Assembly (NCBI RefSeq): GCF_030552895.1
Contig: NZ_CP130649.1
Span: 2,666,001-2,730,000, forward strand
Length of the DNA: 64,000 bases
Direction: 5' to 3'
Source: Tatumella ptyseos
Lineage (GTDB): Bacteria; Pseudomonadota; Gammaproteobacteria; Enterobacterales; Enterobacteriaceae
Positions 10,601 through 20,206 of the stretch are shown here, in pieces (positions within the stretch are counted from its first letter, which is position 1; the number at the start of each line of letters is the position of its first letter). The notes under the pieces were generated by a model. It saw nothing but the letters and a program-made list of their open reading frames with translations. It ran no database searches and had not been told where the DNA came from. The position numbers were made by a program, and so were the translations under genes.

Positions 10601-11299
10601 CGCGTTACTGAAAGGTGAGGAGTTGAGATCGGTGGGACCGACATTTTTCCAACGCAACGTACCATTTGGAAAAGATACCGTTGCATTGGCCAGAGTTCCG
10701 CCGGTTTTCCAACGGTAGGCATCGGTGAGCCAGGTTTCCTTCTTTTGATCATCGCTGATCTGAAGTTGGTAACCTGAACCCACCCTTGTATACCAAGTGT
10801 ATCGATTACGATCTCCCTTACGTATTGTGCTTTTATCAACCGTTGCCACTGGCACCGCATCGGTTACGACTTTATTGAGACGAGGTAAATTAAAGTCCAC
10901 GTCAGAGACGGTGCTGGCATTCCGGTTAATTAGATAATAAGAAGGAGCAAATTTCGCTTTATTTCCGAACTTTATTTCGCCATCAATAGAATAACTGTTG
11001 TGGCGCACACTGGCCATATAAGAAGATCCTACTAACGTAATATTGCCTTTATCGGCCACCATACTAAAATCAGGAATAGGAAAGTCTAAAGCGGCGTCTA
11101 ATTGCCCATCTTTTCGATAAACAGGGACGTCGGTAGCGCCCACTTTATATTTCCCCAGGTTTTGACCAAAGTCTCGGTAGTCTTGTACAGCAATATCGTG
11201 ACGCATAATAGATGCAGAAGAATAAGTGGCATAAAGCGCTGAACATATCAGAGCGGCTAATTGTTTTTTTCTTATCAAGTGTTTGAATCCCACTGGCAA
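7619..11299 (-). CDS. Autotransporter with S6-type serine protease domain
   Basis: A 1,226-residue type Va secreted protein. The N-terminus has a short signal peptide (basic start, hydrophobic core about 13-22, likely cleavage near SSA-S at about 29-30). A peptidase S6 domain follows: His100 in YMASVRHNSYS, probable Asp135 in DVDFNLPRL and Ser239 in SPGDSGSPV form the trypsin-like triad of IgA1-protease and SPATE proteins. Residues about 340-885 look like a beta-helix passenger with repeated G/N/L patterns. A proline/glutamate-rich linker lies at about 888-921. The last 305 residues form the beta-barrel, ending in VKITF with the terminal Phe needed by the Bam complex. It is probably cleaved and released or displayed on the surface. 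The target is unknown. It is monocistronic and preceded by a long AT-rich gap. Confidence 0.9.
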   Translation of the reverse strand: MPVGFKHLIRKKQLAALICSALYATYSSASIMRHDIAVQDYRDFGQNLGKYKVGATDVPVYRKDGQLDAALDFPIPDFSMVADKGNITLVGSSYMASVRHNSYSIDGEIKFGNKAKFAPSYYLINRNASTVSDVDFNLPRLNKVVTDAVPVATVDKSTIRKGDRNRYTWYTRVGSGYQLQISDDQKKETWLTDAYRWKTGGTLANATVSFPNGTLRWKNVGPTDLNSSPFSNATSPGDSGSPVFVYDTVDKIWRLAGVLHAAISNGGIYNRVSGAEYIPDGYLDRVLAQNSSAPIHDNASDGVLYWRPEAITQTDHSWDWQGLNQKYRDLAPSAASLAELDATKDLTFRGEGNTLRLTDSVNMGAGKLQFSGDYTVESEQGKQATWVGGGIEVDEGKNVLWKVNGLKDDALHKIGGGTLEIQGTGVNQGALNVGDGLVTLNQQPDNSGAVQAFSTVTLMSGRPTVQLNNANQVAPDNIRFGYRGGTLDVHGNDLAFTTINHNDNGAHIVNRDMSHAAVVTVTGNNTQFLGSFGEQTSQSQLSLAYAPDTQQGEWTLRGGAIAHQLDIDKGRVILGGEQVLHAGNVYFSNDWDEKNYDFTQINVAPQSTLRIGEHAKVTASTQIAGDATLALWDRASLAGQVMLTESSSQLIADISPHNSQLGPLESSISADISGEGLVEKRGEGKLTLSGNLTNTQGLIVKGGEVTLDGHLTTDMVMESGTVLSGKGSVNALTIKDMATLSPSDLDQQASQLQIGQLQLLNGAHAILRSGFTQATTDQIVINGDLITPVDKPLLITVNPLGIWQDSDSNKNGAADSREGLSLVQVGGKSTADSVKLAGTYVARGAFAYDLYAFAPGHASSDERKVAGSGNQYWDYRLQNIMLDANGKSTPVEPAPEPTPDPAPEPTPVPQPEPVRRAVTPQVPAYLSLPAMMLNFNRTLTGLIADTVNDSQSQFFISGYDGGDHFHAKGGFSDYGYNFTSKYQGWLMGGRWLSDPDSPQHFSASIVAHRGNLSMKPQAVDGLSRSYFSTQGITGLTRWQNEQGWQLTAQLGYTRIKGAVITDLRGNVASPHATLVYAGVELGKAWQWENQRLMPLLAVDYQHLSIKHFTDSDGAKVSYAAHNAPDVRPTLRYQWQVNTHSTPQVVFTHELGWRITTRKNAQTTISGDGVKTTFHSGRGGDHLLVKSGADLRLTQHIALTTQAQYQQRLQHEGTNDWAVTGGVKITF

Positions 11300-11784
11300 A
11301 TAGAAGAATTATTCACGTCAGCACCCTGCCGAATCTTGTTGAGTTATAAATTTTTAACGTCACATTCATTAGCCATCATAAAGAGATTAATTTATTGTTA
11401 TGAAAGCTTACTAATTTATATGCCGTTATCTATTTTGAATAAATTTAGCAGGTACTCAGACTATGAGAAGAGACTATTTTGTTCGATACTGAATAACTAT
11501 TTTTTGATTAATAACATTAAAATTTTAAAAACACCCACTAATTATGGAATTGAATTTTTATAAAATAAGATCCTTAATTTATAAACCTGTAAAACCCTTT
11601 TCTTTATTAAAAAATCTGAGTCATCCACTGTCGTGCTTAAACCGATAATGATGCTATGTATACACAGGGTTGAACTTTCCCCCAGTAAAATAAAGAAAAT
11701 TGCAGATTATCAGTAAAAAGCTGATTCCATCACAAATCGCGCTCGCTGATCCGCTGCATCAACTCTTTAAATGGGTGTTAGCTG
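11300..11784. other. AT-rich divergent intergenic region
   Basis: About 485 bases between the autotransporter gene and a divergent glycosyltransferase, much richer in A+T than the flanks. An open frame at 11261-11563 overlaps the autotransporter start in antisense and looks non-coding. Promoters for both flanking genes must lie here. No operator is recognisable. AT-richness of this kind often attracts H-NS, which is inference only. Confidence 0.5.
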
Positions 11785-12870
11785 ATGAAAATTCATTATC
11801 TTGTAACAAGTTTAGAGACAGGTGGTGCGGAGTTTGCCATCCCCGATATTGTGACGACCTTAAAAAATCTCGGACACGAAGTCTCGATCATTGCTTGTGA
11901 ACCCCGTGATAGCGGTGCCGTCCCGCGTCTTGTTGCGGCAGGATTAAGCTATCGATTACTGGCATCCCGTCGCCGCTTGCTTCCGATTATCTTAGCTCGT
12001 TACCTTTCGATAGCGCATCGTGATCGGCCAGACATTATCTGGACCTCATTAAGTTTTGGTAATTTAGTCGGTCAGTATGCCGGTAAACTGTTAAACATTC
12101 CGGTAGTCAGTTTTAAACACAGTGCCAGCGTGCGCCGTTATACCTATCGTTTGCGCCATAGTTCCGCCTTATGGATTGGCGACTCGCAAACTGTCGTGGA
12201 TTATCTTCAACAACAGATGGGGATTTCAGCCGATAAAGTTATGGCATGGCCGCTATTTCAATATAACCAACACGCCCCTCAAGCCGGTTACTGGGATGGC
12301 GAATCTCGATTACAGATTGGTAGTGTGGGACGTCTACATGAAGTCAAATGTTATGCGGCGCTAATCGATGCATTGGGATCCTTTTTGGCCCGCTATCCCA
12401 ATTTCCGTGATCGCTTACAACTGACGATTCTAGGTGATGGTCCAGAGCGGGAACGGTTAGAGGATAAGATCATTGAATGGAATTTACAGGATATTGTCTT
12501 ACTACCGGGCTTTTCCGATCAGGTAAACGCCTTTTTAGCGGGGCTGCATCTTTACGTCCAGCCCTCACGCTATGAAGGAATGTGCTTAGCCCTACATGAA
12601 GCAATGAATGTCGGTCTTCCTGTAATGGCTACACCCGTGGGTGAAATGCGTGACGCGGTACAAGCAGGTAAAACCGGTTTTGTTCTTGCAGGAGAACTGG
12701 ATGCAGCCTTAGCCTCGGCACTGCAAGATATATTTGCCACACCCAGTCTATTACAGGAGTATGGCGTACAAGCTCGTCACTATGTCGCCACGAAATTTAG
12801 CCATCAGCAGTTCGTCAGGGCAGCTGAGCAGATTGTGGCGAAACTCCCAACCCATAAAACATTAGCCTAG
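11785..12870 (+). CDS. Glycosyltransferase, GT4 family
   Basis: A 361-residue GT-B enzyme that transfers a sugar from a nucleotide donor with retention of configuration. The N-terminal half begins VTSLETGGAEFAIPDIV, the acceptor-side loop typical of family 4. The C-terminal half has GSVGRLHEVKCYAALIDAL, LTILGDGPERERLE and the E-x7-E donor motif in YEGMCLALHEAMNVGLPVMAT. There is no signal peptide or membrane segment, so it acts on the cytoplasmic face. It is followed after seven bases by a second gene with no terminator between, so the two probably form one unit. Substrate is unknown: a lipid-linked or surface glycan is likely. No strong Shine-Dalgarno precedes the ATG. Confidence 0.85.
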   Translation: MKIHYLVTSLETGGAEFAIPDIVTTLKNLGHEVSIIACEPRDSGAVPRLVAAGLSYRLLASRRRLLPIILARYLSIAHRDRPDIIWTSLSFGNLVGQYAGKLLNIPVVSFKHSASVRRYTYRLRHSSALWIGDSQTVVDYLQQQMGISADKVMAWPLFQYNQHAPQAGYWDGESRLQIGSVGRLHEVKCYAALIDALGSFLARYPNFRDRLQLTILGDGPERERLEDKIIEWNLQDIVLLPGFSDQVNAFLAGLHLYVQPSRYEGMCLALHEAMNVGLPVMATPVGEMRDAVQAGKTGFVLAGELDAALASALQDIFATPSLLQEYGVQARHYVATKFSHQQFVRAAEQIVAKLPTHKTLA

Positions 12871-12877
12871 ATAGAAT

Positions 12878-13783
12878 ATGATGAGCCTATTACAGACCGA
12901 AATTTGGCGAATCGGCGTAATTAATGCGCCGATTCAAGATGTTGCTCAAGCCGCTTCACTGGAACATTTCCCCATTACCTGGATAGAGGCGGACAAGTCT
13001 CTCTGCTTCTTAGCCGACCCCTTTGGCCTATGGCGTGAAGGTAAACTGTATCTCTTTGCCGAAGCCTATGATTACCGTACCCAACGGGGTTATATCGAGG
13101 CCTTTGTCTTAGATCAAAACTTTAGGGTTTTGGAGAAGCGGACGGTCCTTAAAGAGGATTGGCATCTCTCCTACCCTTATGTTTTTGAGGCAGAGGGTGA
13201 GATATGGATGCTACCGGAAGGCTATAAGTCGGGCCGTTTGACCCTTTATAAAGCGATTGAGTTTCCATGGCGTTGGCAAGCTGAACCGCGGTTTTCCTTC
13301 CCTGAAGCGGCGATTGATGCTACCCCGTACTTCCATGATGGGCATTGGTGGATGTTTTATACCCCTCCCGCCCCCAAAGCGGCGCGGACTAACACTTTAA
13401 AACTGGCAACGGCCGATCACCTTTTTGGGCCATGGGACGCCGTACCTGTTCAAACGCTTCGCGAAGATATCCATGGCGCCAGAATGGGGGGAACTCCCTT
13501 TACCCTCGACGGCAAGATTGTTCTACCCACGCAAGACTGTAGCCGGACTTATGGCGGGGCCTTACAGCTATTAAGTTTATCGGGCTCAACCTTAGCTCAT
13601 CCTTCTCTTTCGCAGGTTAAGCGTATTATCGCTCCCCATCGTCATGCCCCTTTCCATGATGGCCTGCATACCTTTTCGCAAGCGGGGTCAGTGACATTAG
13701 TTGATACCAAACGTACGATCAAAGGTTCACCCCATCGCTTGGCTATCGAGCTTATTCGCTGGGGACGACAAGACAGAAAGTAA
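12878..13783 (+). CDS. Beta-propeller protein, glucosamine-IPC transferase N-domain-like
   Basis: A 301-residue cytoplasmic protein resembling the N-terminal domain of glucosamine inositolphosphorylceramide transferase-like and formyltransferase-associated proteins, a GH43/GH32-like propeller. The pattern W(I/F)EAD..LCFLADPFGLW near 33-50, LFAEAYDY..RGYIE, SYPYVFEAEGEIWMLPEGY and DATPYFHDGHWWMFY repeats aromatic blades with acidic residues. It starts seven bases after the GT4 gene without a clear Shine-Dalgarno, so translational coupling is likely. Whether it is an enzyme or an accessory of the glycosyltransferase cannot be told. A role in decorating a glycan is inferred from the pairing. Confidence 0.65.
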   Translation: MMSLLQTEIWRIGVINAPIQDVAQAASLEHFPITWIEADKSLCFLADPFGLWREGKLYLFAEAYDYRTQRGYIEAFVLDQNFRVLEKRTVLKEDWHLSYPYVFEAEGEIWMLPEGYKSGRLTLYKAIEFPWRWQAEPRFSFPEAAIDATPYFHDGHWWMFYTPPAPKAARTNTLKLATADHLFGPWDAVPVQTLREDIHGARMGGTPFTLDGKIVLPTQDCSRTYGGALQLLSLSGSTLAHPSLSQVKRIIAPHRHAPFHDGLHTFSQAGSVTLVDTKRTIKGSPHRLAIELIRWGRQDRK

Positions 13784-13909
13784 TCAAAACTTCCTCCAAT
13801 TGTGCTGCTGTTTTGCCCAACCCAATTGGATGTCTGATGAATAAACCCTATTAATAGATAACTATTGCTAATTTTTTTACTTCACACTGGCCCGAAAAAT
13901 CGCCACACT

Positions 13910-13925
13910 GGTGATCTATCTCACA
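13910..13925 (+). promoter_or_regulatory. CRP-like site before ssuE-like gene
   Basis: GGTGATCTATCTCACA matches the CRP consensus TGTGA-N6-TCACA at nine of ten defined bases. It ends only 16 bases before the start codon at 13942, so binding there would more likely block than activate transcription unless the site serves another promoter. Confidence 0.4.
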
Positions 13926-13941
13926 GAAATAAGGCTAACTA

Positions 13942-14499
13942 ATGCAAATTTTATTAATAGGGGGGAGCCCAGCCCAGCGGTCACGGACTCAAATTCTATT
14001 AGACCATTCGGCAGATTGGTTAAGCCATCGTGGTGCTCAAACGTTAACCTGGCGCGCGACCGATATCCCAGCTGAAGTGTTACTTCATGCTCAGTTCGCT
14101 CATCCCTCTATCGCTCAATTACGCGAGGATGTCGCACAGGCAGATGGCATTATTATCGCCTCTCCCGTCTATAAGGCTGCTTATACTGGCGTGCTGAAAG
14201 CCATGATCGATCTCTTACCAGAACGCGGGTTTGAACATAAAGTGGTTCTCCCTCTGATGACAGCAGGCAGTGCGAATCATTTATTAGCACTGGATTTTAG
14301 CTTGAAACCGCTTATCGCAGCGTTGAAAGCCGAAGAGATTATCAGTGGCGTGTACGCTAGTGATCAACAAATTCATTATCCCGATGCTAGCCACCCCGCG
14401 AAAATTGAAGAAGACGTTAAACGTCGTTTACAGGATAACCTGGAAGCCTTTTATCAGGCCCTACAACGCCGCCCCTCTCAACAGCAGGCAGTCGCTTAA
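13942..14499 (+). CDS. NAD(P)H-dependent FMN reductase, SsuE-like
   Basis: A 185-residue flavodoxin-fold enzyme that reduces FMN with NADPH and hands it to a monooxygenase. It closely follows E. coli SsuE: LIGGSPAQRSRTQILL for the FMN phosphate loop, IIIASPVYKAAYTGVLKAMIDLLPERG near 70-96, and LALDFSLKPLIAALKAEEI. In E. coli ssuE heads the ssuEADCB operon for sulfonate use. None of the partner genes is here. The next gene is a drug exporter 145 bases away, behind an inverted repeat. It may serve another FMNH2-dependent monooxygenase or one encoded elsewhere. Confidence 0.85.
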   Translation: MQILLIGGSPAQRSRTQILLDHSADWLSHRGAQTLTWRATDIPAEVLLHAQFAHPSIAQLREDVAQADGIIIASPVYKAAYTGVLKAMIDLLPERGFEHKVVLPLMTAGSANHLLALDFSLKPLIAALKAEEIISGVYASDQQIHYPDASHPAKIEEDVKRRLQDNLEAFYQALQRRPSQQQAVA

Positions 14500-14505
14500 G
14501 ACTTA

Positions 14506-14539
14506 TTTTCCTTCCTGAGTCAGTGCTGAGGAAGGAAAA
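14506..14539 (+). terminator. Inverted repeat after ssuE-like gene, possible terminator
   Basis: An 11-bp arm TTTTCCTTCCT (14506-14516) pairs with AGGAAGGAAAA (14529-14539) around a 12-base loop. No proper T-run follows, so termination is uncertain. Confidence 0.4.
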
Positions 14540-14643
14540 ATATTAATGAGCCCGATTCACAAGGCCTAGCATGGATTGATGAGTATTATTGCTGGGTAAT
14601 CAGGTAAAGTAGCCTTCTATTCTTCACTGACAATCGGCGACTC

Positions 14644-15828
14644 ATGACCACACCCTATCACCGTTCAGTCTCTACTCAGGGACTGCCTTTTATTCTTATC
14701 CTCAGCGCATTGATGGCCTTTACGTCGCTATCGGTGGATATTTATCTCCCCGCGATGCCAATGATGAGTGCGAGTTTGCATGGTAATACCGAGTTAACTA
14801 TTACCGGTTTTTTGATTGGCTTTTGTTTAGCGCAATTAGTGTGGGGGCCGATAAGCGATCGGTATGGGCGTCGTTTACCCTTGATCATCGGGATGACACT
14901 CTTTGTGGTGGGATCCATCGGTTGTGCGCTGTCACACACCATCACGCAAATCGTTTTTTGGCGAGTTTTTCAAGCCCTCGGTGCCTGCACTGGCCCCATG
15001 CTGGCCCGTGCCATGATCCGTGATCTCTTCAGTCGTAGCCGTGCCGCACAGATGCTCTCCACGCTGATCGTGGTGATGGCGATTGCTCCCATCGCTGGGC
15101 CGATTATTGGCGGCCAGATGATCCTCTTCACTAGCTGGCATATGATCTTTTGGTTATTAGCAATGATTGGTGTAGCAATGTTAGGGGCGTTGTATTGGCT
15201 CCCTGAAACTTTGCCCACAGAGCGACGGGTCCAAGCATCCTTACTGCAGGTATTTCGTAACTACCGCGACTTACTGGGTCATCGTCAATTTATGCAATTT
15301 ACCCTTGCACTGACTTTTTATTATGTCGCCGCATATACCTTCATCACCGCTTCTCCCTTTGTTTACATTAATTATTTTCATGTCTCTCCCCAACACTTTG
15401 GCTACTTTTTCGCGGTGAATATCCTTGGTGTGATGGGCATGAGTATTATTAATCGGCGCTTAGTGCATCGCTTCGCCTTAGAGCGATTATTAAAAATAGC
15501 CGTCAGTTTATCGGCCTGTGCGATGGTGCTGTTAGCGGTAACGACTTATCTGTCGGTGGGTGGCCTAGGCCTTATGATGGGTTTGATCTTTATTTTTTTC
15601 GCTATGAACGGGGTTATCGCTTCAGTGACCACTGCTGCGGCATTGGATACCGTGCCACAAGTGACCGGTGCGGCATCAGCGCTGATTGGCTCACTGCAAT
15701 ATGGTAGCGGTATTCTCTCATCCGCCCTGTTAGCTATTTTTAACAGTGGAACTCCACTGACGATGACTGTGATGATGGCTAGCTTTACGCTAGCCAGTTT
15801 TGTCATGAGTTATTTAGTAAAGGAATAA
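14644..15828 (+). CDS. Bcr/CflA-family drug efflux MFS transporter
   Basis: A 394-residue, 12-helix proton-driven exporter of the DHA1 Bcr/CflA group. MAFTSLSVDIYLPAMPMM is the family helix-1 signature, GPISDRYGRRLPLIIG is MFS motif A and QALGACTGPMLARAMIRDLF lies in helices 4-5. Relatives export bicyclomycin, chloramphenicol, sulfonamides or, as side products, peptides and nucleosides. It appears monocistronic, convergent with the RND pump operon, with an inverted repeat between the stop codons. The exact substrate cannot be read from the sequence. Confidence 0.88.
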   Translation: MTTPYHRSVSTQGLPFILILSALMAFTSLSVDIYLPAMPMMSASLHGNTELTITGFLIGFCLAQLVWGPISDRYGRRLPLIIGMTLFVVGSIGCALSHTITQIVFWRVFQALGACTGPMLARAMIRDLFSRSRAAQMLSTLIVVMAIAPIAGPIIGGQMILFTSWHMIFWLLAMIGVAMLGALYWLPETLPTERRVQASLLQVFRNYRDLLGHRQFMQFTLALTFYYVAAYTFITASPFVYINYFHVSPQHFGYFFAVNILGVMGMSIINRRLVHRFALERLLKIAVSLSACAMVLLAVTTYLSVGGLGLMMGLIFIFFAMNGVIASVTTAAALDTVPQVTGAASALIGSLQYGSGILSSALLAIFNSGTPLTMTVMMASFTLASFVMSYLVKE

Positions 15829-15835
15829 CGCGTAT

Positions 15836-15859
15836 GCAGGGCGGAAGGATCCGCCCTGC
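15836..15859. terminator. Hairpin between convergent bcr-like and RND genes
   Basis: A perfect 10-bp stem GCAGGGCGGA/TCCGCCCTGC with a four-base loop sits between the two stop codons. No T-run follows on either strand, so it may act with Rho or as a 3' stabiliser. Confidence 0.55.
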
Positions 15860-15866
15860 TTAACCA

Positions 15867-18800
15867 CTACTCTTCATCGTCCTCTTTGGGCCGCCCCGGA
15901 AAACGTCTACGGATCACTACGAAGAAAATCGGCACAAAATAGATGGCGAGTAAGGTCGCTGCCACCATCCCTCCTATCACGCCTGTCCCTACCGCATTTT
16001 GCGCGCCAGAACCGGCACCGGTTCCGAGTGCCAAAGGTAATACGCCGAGAATAAAGGCCATGGAAGTCATTAAGATCGGTCTTAACCGCATCCGTACTGC
16101 CGAGAGCGTCGCCTCTATCAGCCCTTTACCAGCCAGTTCAATCTCGTCCTTGGCAAACTCAACAATTAGGATGGCATTTTTAGCGGAGAGGCCGATGGTC
16201 GTCAGTAAGCCCACCACAAAATACACATCGTTATTCAAGCCACGTAAGGCTGTAGCAATCAATGCCCCTAATACGCCGAGTGGAACGACCAAAATAACGG
16301 AAAAAGGTACCGACCAGCTTTCATAAAGGGCGGCTAAACACAGAAACACGACTAACAATGATATCGCATAGAGCGCAGGGGCCTGGTCACCTGCAAGACG
16401 TTCTTGATAAGACATGCCCGTCCAATCCGAACCAATTCCTGCCGGTAATTGTTTGGTCAATGACTCCATCAATGCCATGGCTTCACCGGAGCTTTTTCCT
16501 GGTGCCGGTTGACCTAATATTTCTACAGAAGAGAGGCCGTTATAGCGTTCGAGGCGCGGTGAGCCATATTGCCAGTTAGCCGTCGCGAAAGATGAGAAGG
16601 GAACCATTTTACCGTTACTCGCACGGACAAACCACTGACTCAGGTCATCCGGCATCATGCGATATGGGGCATCACTCATTACATAGACCTTCTTAACCCG
16701 CCCGTGGTCCATAAAGTCATTAACATAGGTCCCTCCCCAAGCACTACTCAAGGTCGTATTGATATCACTGAGATCCACGCCAAGCGCAGTAGCTTTCTCC
16801 TGGTCCACATTCACTTTATATTGAGGACTATCATCCATGCCGTTAGCCCGAACCGTGGTTAAGACATCAGGATGTTGTTGGGCCAATTGCAGCAATTTGT
16901 TTCTTGCAGCCATTAGCTGGGTGTGACCCACGGCATCTTGGTCGATCAACTCGAAATCAAATCCGGTCGCATTACCCAGTGCAATAATCGGCGGTAAATT
17001 AAAGGCCACCACATTGCCATCAATAATCTGACTAAAAGCTTTATTTGCTCGCGCAACAATACTGTCAACACTGCGTTCAGCTCCTTCGCGTAGCGACCAA
17101 TCCTTTAGTCCTACAAAGGCAATCCCGACATTTTGCCCGCGGCCAGCAAACCCGAAGCCATTAACGGTAAGGATATTTTCAACGTTGTCCTTCTCATTAT
17201 TGAGGTAAAAATTATTAATCTGATCGAGAACCTTCTGAGTACGTTCTTGCGTGGCACCTGCAGGCAGAATAGCTTGGGTGGCTAACACGCCTTGGTCTTC
17301 AGAGGGTAAGAAAGAAGAGGGAAGATGCATAAATAAATAGGCACAGCCTCCCACTAATGCCGCATAGATAATTAAATATCGTCCACCTCTCTGGACCATG
17401 CGGCTCACCACATCAGTATAATGATCGGTGCTTTGCTCAAACTTGCGGTTAAACCATCCAAATAAACCTCGCGAGCCGACATGCTGGTTAGCCTTATGAG
17501 GTTTGAGTAAGGTGACGCAAAGCGCTGGCGTCAAAATCAGCGCGACCAGTACCGATAGCCCCATCGCAGACACAATGGTGATGGAGAATTGGCGATAAAT
17601 AACCCCGGTACTACCGCCAAAAAAGGCCATTGGCACGAACACTGCCGACAGGACCAACGCGATACCGACCAACGCCCCCTGGATCTGCCCCATCGATTTA
17701 CGGGTCGCCGCTTTCGGCGATAATCCCTCTTCAGCCATGATACGTTCAACGTTTTCTACGACAACAATCGCATCATCCACCAGCAAGCCGATGGCAAGCA
17801 CCATCCCAAACATGGTTAAGGTATTGATTGAATAGCCAAATGCGCTAAGGATCCCAAAGGTTCCCAATAGAACAACAGGAACGGCAATGGTGGGAATAAG
17901 TGTCGCCCTAAAGCTCTGTAAGAACAGGAACATGACTAAAAAGACCAGAATAACCGCTTCGAATAAGGTCTTTACCACTTCATGAATAGAGATACTAATA
18001 AAAGGCGTGGTGTCGTAGGGGTAGACCACTTTTAAACCGCGTGGGAAATGCGACTGCATACTGGCTATTTTACTTCGAATGGCGTTGGCAGTATCCAAGG
18101 CATTTGCGCCACTCGCCAGCTGAATACCTAGTGCTGAAGCGGGCTTACCATTAATTTTTACGACAAAATTATAGTTCTCACCGCCTCGCGCGATTTTCGC
18201 CACATCATGCAAACGAACTTGCGACCCATCGCTATTTACTTTTAATAGGATATTCCCAAATTGCTCTGGAGAAGAGAGCCGCGTCTGGGCAATAATTGAG
18301 GCATTAAGCTGCTGGCCTTTCACTGCTGGCGCACCGCCCAATTGCCCCGCTGCCACTTGCGCATTTTGCGCTTCAATCATACGGTTAACGTCGACCGGTG
18401 TAAGTTGATAAGCATTGAGCTTGTTCGGATCAAGCCAGATACGCATCGCATATTGCGAGCCAAATAGCGTGGTATCGCCCACCCCATTGATACGACTGAT
18501 AGGGTCTTGTAGATTCGAGGCAATATAATCAGCAATATCTTCCATACTCATTTTGCCCGTTTCATCATAGAAACCCGGGACTAAAAAGAAGACATTGGAG
18601 GATTTACGTACGGTGATCCCCTGTTGCTGAACTTCTTGCGGCAATAAAGGCGTCGCTAGCTGTAACTTATTCTGTACTTGGACCTGCGCAATATCAGGAT
18701 CGGTACCGTTTTGAAAAGAGAGAATAAGTTGCAGTGTGCCGGATGAGTCGCTGGTTGAGGACATATACATCAATCCATCTAAACCACTCATATTCTGCTC

Positions 18801-18995
18801 AATCACTTGAGTCACACTGTTCTGTAGAGTGGTAGCATCCGCACCAGGATAGGTCGCTCGGACCTGTACTGATGTTGGCGCTACGTCAGGGTACTGTTCC
18901 ACCGGCATTTTTTTGATCGCAATAATACCGATCAACATGACAATAATAGCCAGTACCCATGCGAATATCGGGCGATTGATAAAGAACTTCGACAT
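15867..18995 (-). CDS. RND multidrug efflux permease, AcrB/AcrD type
   Basis: A 1,042-residue inner-membrane proton antiporter of the HAE1 family, the pump subunit of a tripartite efflux complex. Typical features are the start [19 protein letters not shown], the paired aspartates in [14 protein letters not shown] (helix 4, proton relay), the lysine in [13 protein letters not shown] (helix 10) and [18 protein letters not shown] near the C-terminus. Length matches AcrB (1,049) and AcrD (1,037). Its start codon overlaps the stop of the adaptor gene by one base. No acrR-like gene is present, so this is not the standard acrAB locus. The outer-membrane channel (TolC) is not encoded here. Confidence 0.93.
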   Translation of the reverse strand: MSKFFINRPIFAWVLAIIVMLIGIIAIKKMPVEQYPDVAPTSVQVRATYPGADATTLQNSVTQVIEQNMSGLDGLMYMSSTSDSSGTLQLILSFQNGTDPDIAQVQVQNKLQLATPLLPQEVQQQGITVRKSSNVFFLVPGFYDETGKMSMEDIADYIASNLQDPISRINGVGDTTLFGSQYAMRIWLDPNKLNAYQLTPVDVNRMIEAQNAQVAAGQLGGAPAVKGQQLNASIIAQTRLSSPEQFGNILLKVNSDGSQVRLHDVAKIARGGENYNFVVKINGKPASALGIQLASGANALDTANAIRSKIASMQSHFPRGLKVVYPYDTTPFISISIHEVVKTLFEAVILVFLVMFLFLQSFRATLIPTIAVPVVLLGTFGILSAFGYSINTLTMFGMVLAIGLLVDDAIVVVENVERIMAEEGLSPKAATRKSMGQIQGALVGIALVLSAVFVPMAFFGGSTGVIYRQFSITIVSAMGLSVLVALILTPALCVTLLKPHKANQHVGSRGLFGWFNRKFEQSTDHYTDVVSRMVQRGGRYLIIYAALVGGCAYLFMHLPSSFLPSEDQGVLATQAILPAGATQERTQKVLDQINNFYLNNEKDNVENILTVNGFGFAGRGQNVGIAFVGLKDWSLREGAERSVDSIVARANKAFSQIIDGNVVAFNLPPIIALGNATGFDFELIDQDAVGHTQLMAARNKLLQLAQQHPDVLTTVRANGMDDSPQYKVNVDQEKATALGVDLSDINTTLSSAWGGTYVNDFMDHGRVKKVYVMSDAPYRMMPDDLSQWFVRASNGKMVPFSSFATANWQYGSPRLERYNGLSSVEILGQPAPGKSSGEAMALMESLTKQLPAGIGSDWTGMSYQERLAGDQAPALYAISLLVVFLCLAALYESWSVPFSVILVVPLGVLGALIATALRGLNNDVYFVVGLLTTIGLSAKNAILIVEFAKDEIELAGKGLIEATLSAVRMRLRPILMTSMAFILGVLPLALGTGAGSGAQNAVGTGVIGGMVAATLLAIYFVPIFFVVIRRRFPGRPKEDDEE

Positions 18996-20158
18996 TAGTC
19001 CTGATTCTCCTGCTGGGCCGTTTCTGGACGTTCAATTGGGGTAACCAGCATGCCTGGATTCACCCGTTGCCCCCCTGAAATCACGACATGATCGCCAGCC
19101 GTTAAGCCCTGTTTGACGATCAATTGGTTATTCGCAGTAGGGGTAACCTCAACTTCGCGAATGGCCACTTTATTGTGCGCATCAACGGTCACGACCGTCG
19201 CATCCCCCCGCGCAGAGCGAACGATCGCTTGTTGCGGCACTAATAGCGCTTTGACGTCGCGGCCCTGATCCAATTTTGCCCGAACAAACATTCCCGGCAG
19301 TAATTGATGGTCAGGATTCGGCACAATTGCGCGTAAAGTGATAGTGCCAGTGGTTTTGTCTACCGTGACATCAGAAAAGGCGACACTACCTTGATGCGAG
19401 TACATGGTTCCATCGCTAAGCATAATTTGGAGGGGGACTTTACCCTCGACCTGTTGTAACTGGCCGGAAGAGAGTTGTTGCTGAAGATGTAAAAAGTCAT
19501 CGGCAGATTGCGTAATATCCACATAAAGCGGGTCCAATTGTTGCACCGTAGCCAGCGAATCCGTTTGTTCGCTTTGGACTAACGCGCCTTCGGTTACCGT
19601 AGAAAGTCCAATACGTCCCGTTAACGGCGAGACCACACGCGTACGCGCCAGATCAATCTGCGCACTTTTTAACGCTGCGCGGGCAGAATCGGTCGTGGCT
19701 TTAGCTTGTGCGGCAGTGGCAACAGCTTGGTCATAATCTTGTCGGCTAACATACTGAGGTCCCATTAGTGAACGATAGCGATCGAGCGTCACTTGGGCCA
19801 TACGTGCATCAGCAACCGCTTGGTCGACTTGGGCCGCAGCGCGATCGACACTAGCCTTAAAGGGAGCAGGATCAATTTGATAAAGACTTTGCCCTGCTAC
19901 CACATCGCTACCTTCGGTAAAATGACGTTTGAGGATCACACCTGAGACTTGCGGGCGAATATCAGCAACCCGATACGCTAAGGTGCGTCCAGGTAGTTCG
20001 GTGTAGAGCGAAACCGTTTGGGGATTCACTGTGATATAAGTAACTTTCGGCGTCTGTTGGGCCGACGCCGAGTCTTGATGATCGTCACAACCAGTGATTG
20101 AGAAACTCATCAATGCAGAAAGAAAGAGCAGTGGCTTGGCTGCCTGAATAGTGGGCAT
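18995..20158 (-). CDS. RND periplasmic adaptor lipoprotein, AcrA type
   Basis: A 387-residue membrane-fusion protein that links the RND pump to an outer-membrane channel. A lipoprotein signal ends in SITGC with Cys24, and Asp25 at position +2 favours retention in the inner membrane, as in AcrA. The lipoyl/hairpin region (about 60-180: [29 protein letters not shown], then an alpha-hairpin rich in A, Q and R) and the beta-barrel ([14 protein letters not shown]) are evident. It lies 48 bases behind the araC-like gene and overlaps the pump gene by one base, giving an activator-adaptor-pump operon. Confidence 0.93.
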   Translation of the reverse strand: MPTIQAAKPLLFLSALMSFSITGCDDHQDSASAQQTPKVTYITVNPQTVSLYTELPGRTLAYRVADIRPQVSGVILKRHFTEGSDVVAGQSLYQIDPAPFKASVDRAAAQVDQAVADARMAQVTLDRYRSLMGPQYVSRQDYDQAVATAAQAKATTDSARAALKSAQIDLARTRVVSPLTGRIGLSTVTEGALVQSEQTDSLATVQQLDPLYVDITQSADDFLHLQQQLSSGQLQQVEGKVPLQIMLSDGTMYSHQGSVAFSDVTVDKTTGTITLRAIVPNPDHQLLPGMFVRAKLDQGRDVKALLVPQQAIVRSARGDATVVTVDAHNKVAIREVEVTPTANNQLIVKQGLTAGDHVVISGGQRVNPGMLVTPIERPETAQQENQD

Positions 20159-20206
20159 AGTTAATAAACTCCGAAGACGCGGTTGCCGTACAGAATGGGT
20201 AATGAG

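Noticed and set aside
11261..11563. Plus-strand open frame of 100 codons antisense to the autotransporter start
   Set aside because: It lies in AT-rich DNA, has no ribosome site, and its sequence resembles no protein family.
11700..11900. TTG-initiated open frame ahead of the GT4 gene
   Set aside because: It overlaps the GT4 gene in another frame, and the GT4 frame has strong family similarity.
15867..20158. The RND genes as the main acrAB locus
   Set aside because: No acrR is divergent from the adaptor gene. An araC-like gene in the operon and a LysR gene stand in its place.
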